Assembly: GCA_947568835.1 (NCBI GenBank)
Contig: OX387607.1
Location: 10,245,701 to 10,309,700, forward strand
Direction of reading: 5' to 3'
Source: Protonemura montana
Taxonomy: Eukaryota > Arthropoda > Insecta > Plecoptera > Nemouridae
DNA length: 64,000 nucleotides
The translations under genes were made by a program, and so were the position numbers. Under the pieces are notes generated by a model, which saw only the letters and a list, made by a program, of their open reading frames with translations, made no database searches and had not been told where the DNA came from. Positions 62,640 to 64,000 of the stretch are shown here, piece after piece. Positions within the stretch are counted from its first letter, which is position 1. Every line of letters begins with the position of its first letter.

Positions 62640-64000
62640 AGCTTTACTGTGAAATAGATAATGTTAAACCCGACTACGTTTAGTGCTACCAAAGTACACT
62701 TTAAAAGGACTCGCCAGAATAGCAGTCATATTCTTGCTTCAAAAATTCCCCCACAGCGCGAGCGAATTATTCTAGCTCCACTAAGCTGTCGCAATGAAAA
62801 TTAATAAACTGTGATTTCTAAATCACGAAACTTTCATGTAGTTGTCCAGTAATTCAAGTCTCAACCGAGTAGATCTTTGCTTCGTTCTTTTACCCAAAAC
62901 TCGACAATCGAACAATTCTTTCGAAAATCGTTCGACATTACGCAACGCTAACAGAGTAATAAATAATTAGGAATTACAATTGCTAGGTGCTCCACACCGC
63001 ACTGATAAACGACGCAATCAATGTAATGACGCTTTGGTCACGGTAGCTACATTCGCTCCGCCAACGCGACTGACTGGCCTCTTTACAACCTAGAACCTCT
63101 CTGTAGCTTTAGCAGTCAGCAACTTCCGGAATCAACTCCGCATTACACTAACCGTGCATCGAACCGACGGCCACTTAGCTGCAGCATCGATCCGACAGTC
63201 TCAAAACTACTTCGTCCGTCGTGTGTGATCGCCTGGCAATCGTCGTGCGCTGCGAAAAACTTGAGCAAACTTCGCCGACCGGTAATCTCTCTTGTGCATA
63301 ATTTGCCATCGCTATTATAACATACTTTATGTTACTATATTAGACCGCCGTATGATGTGCTTTGTAACAAAGACATTTTATACATTTGCAGACATGCGAC
63401 CCGCTCTAAGCATATTTGTTTCGCGTAATTGATTACTTTAAGAGTCAGCTTCGTTACGGACTGACGTGTTGAGCTGGCTGAAACGAGAATGCCGTGAAAA
63501 TTGAACAAACGCGAGAAGCCATGGTCGCCATCGCCATTTTCCTACTGTCTTCCGAAATATTCTTTCACTTTATACTTTTCTTTCCTACCAAATTCTCACA
63601 CATTTTCCAACAAGTTTTACAGCTCTCTCTCTAGCAACGTCCGCGAGAGTTTAGCCGAATTTCGACCAAACGCAAAGCCATAAGAACACCGATTTTATTG
63701 CAACATTTACGCACGACGCGTGTGGAATATACACCCGCCGTGCCACTACATTTTGTCTTTGTCTTGCGGACAGAAGAACAGAGTGAAATCTCGAAAGGTT
63801 TTTCGGTGTCTGTTTTAAATGAAAAGTGTTGGAAAAGAAAACCCCGCTTCTAGGGGGGGTAGCGAGAGAAAGAGGGAGTCGGAGTTGGACTTGAAAGAGA
63901 AAGAGAGACGTACGATCAACAGCTTACTGGCTATTTGTGAGACGGCGAGAGGGTCTGAGAGGGTCATAATTGTGAGCTCTACCAAATGTTGGCTCAACAA

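Larger units (their letters stand above)
60386..64000. other. Upstream intron or 5' flank of the SERTA gene
   Basis: No upstream coding exon of the SERTA gene can be fixed. It contains CA and G microsatellites. A GC- and CpG-richer section at about 63000-63300, and purine-rich GAGA-like sequence at 63845-63910, could belong to a promoter. That is a guess from composition only. Confidence 0.4.

Noticed and set aside
63450..63480. Initiator-like TCAGTC on the minus strand as a promoter of the SERTA gene
   Set aside because: No downstream promoter element at the proper spacing and no TATA box; such hexamers occur often by chance.
1..64000. Complete tRNA, rRNA, snRNA, known microRNA, CRISPR array or bacterial-type gene cluster
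   Set aside because: Scanned by eye for conserved tRNA boxes at proper spacing, familiar microRNA sequences and regularly spaced repeats; none found. Short motifs seen are explained by dispersed repeats.

Overview
The window is eukaryotic nuclear DNA, most likely from an arthropod. It is AT-rich, gene-poor and full of microsatellites and degenerate dispersed repeats. There are no operons, ribosome binding sites or closely packed reading frames. The arthropod guess rests on the one clear host gene, which looks like a taranis-type SERTA-domain protein, and on a Jockey/CR1-like non-LTR retrotransposon fragment. I cannot name the species. About 95 percent of the window is intronic or intergenic.

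Layout. 1-32 kb: non-coding DNA with copies of four repeat families that I recognised by comparing the window with itself (called A, B, C and D here), plus simple repeats. 32.1-33.5 kb: a 5'-truncated non-LTR retrotransposon whose reverse transcriptase frame is open through the catalytic motifs and ends in a (TGAAA)4 tail. 33.5-58 kb: more non-coding DNA and more copies of A-D, with a compact CpG-rich patch at about 39.41-39.63 kb that holds a strong GC stem-loop. 58.18-60.36 kb: on the minus strand, a large GC-rich 3'-terminal coding exon of a SERTA-domain transcriptional co-regulator, followed by a 3' UTR with overlapping AATAAA signals. 60.36-64 kb: upstream DNA, probably an intron or the 5' flank of that gene.

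Repeat families: A has five copies (4.1, 14.7, 15.5, 27.7 and, inverted, 38.3 kb). B has five copies or fragments (12.15, 30.7, 52.0, 54.9 and 56.9 kb), and one copy has expanded locally into a 92-bp tandem repeat. C has three copies (26.6, 51.0 and 54.4 kb), with a segment resembling the D-arm of a tRNA. D has three copies (0.6 inverted, 42.8 and 52.7 kb), with homopolymer expansions inside two of them.

I found no convincing tRNA, rRNA, known microRNA, CRISPR array or complete transposase. I do not see a new multi-gene system. The points most worth following up are the unresolved 5' end and repeated short motifs of the SERTA gene, the four repeat families, and the GC stem-loop patch.
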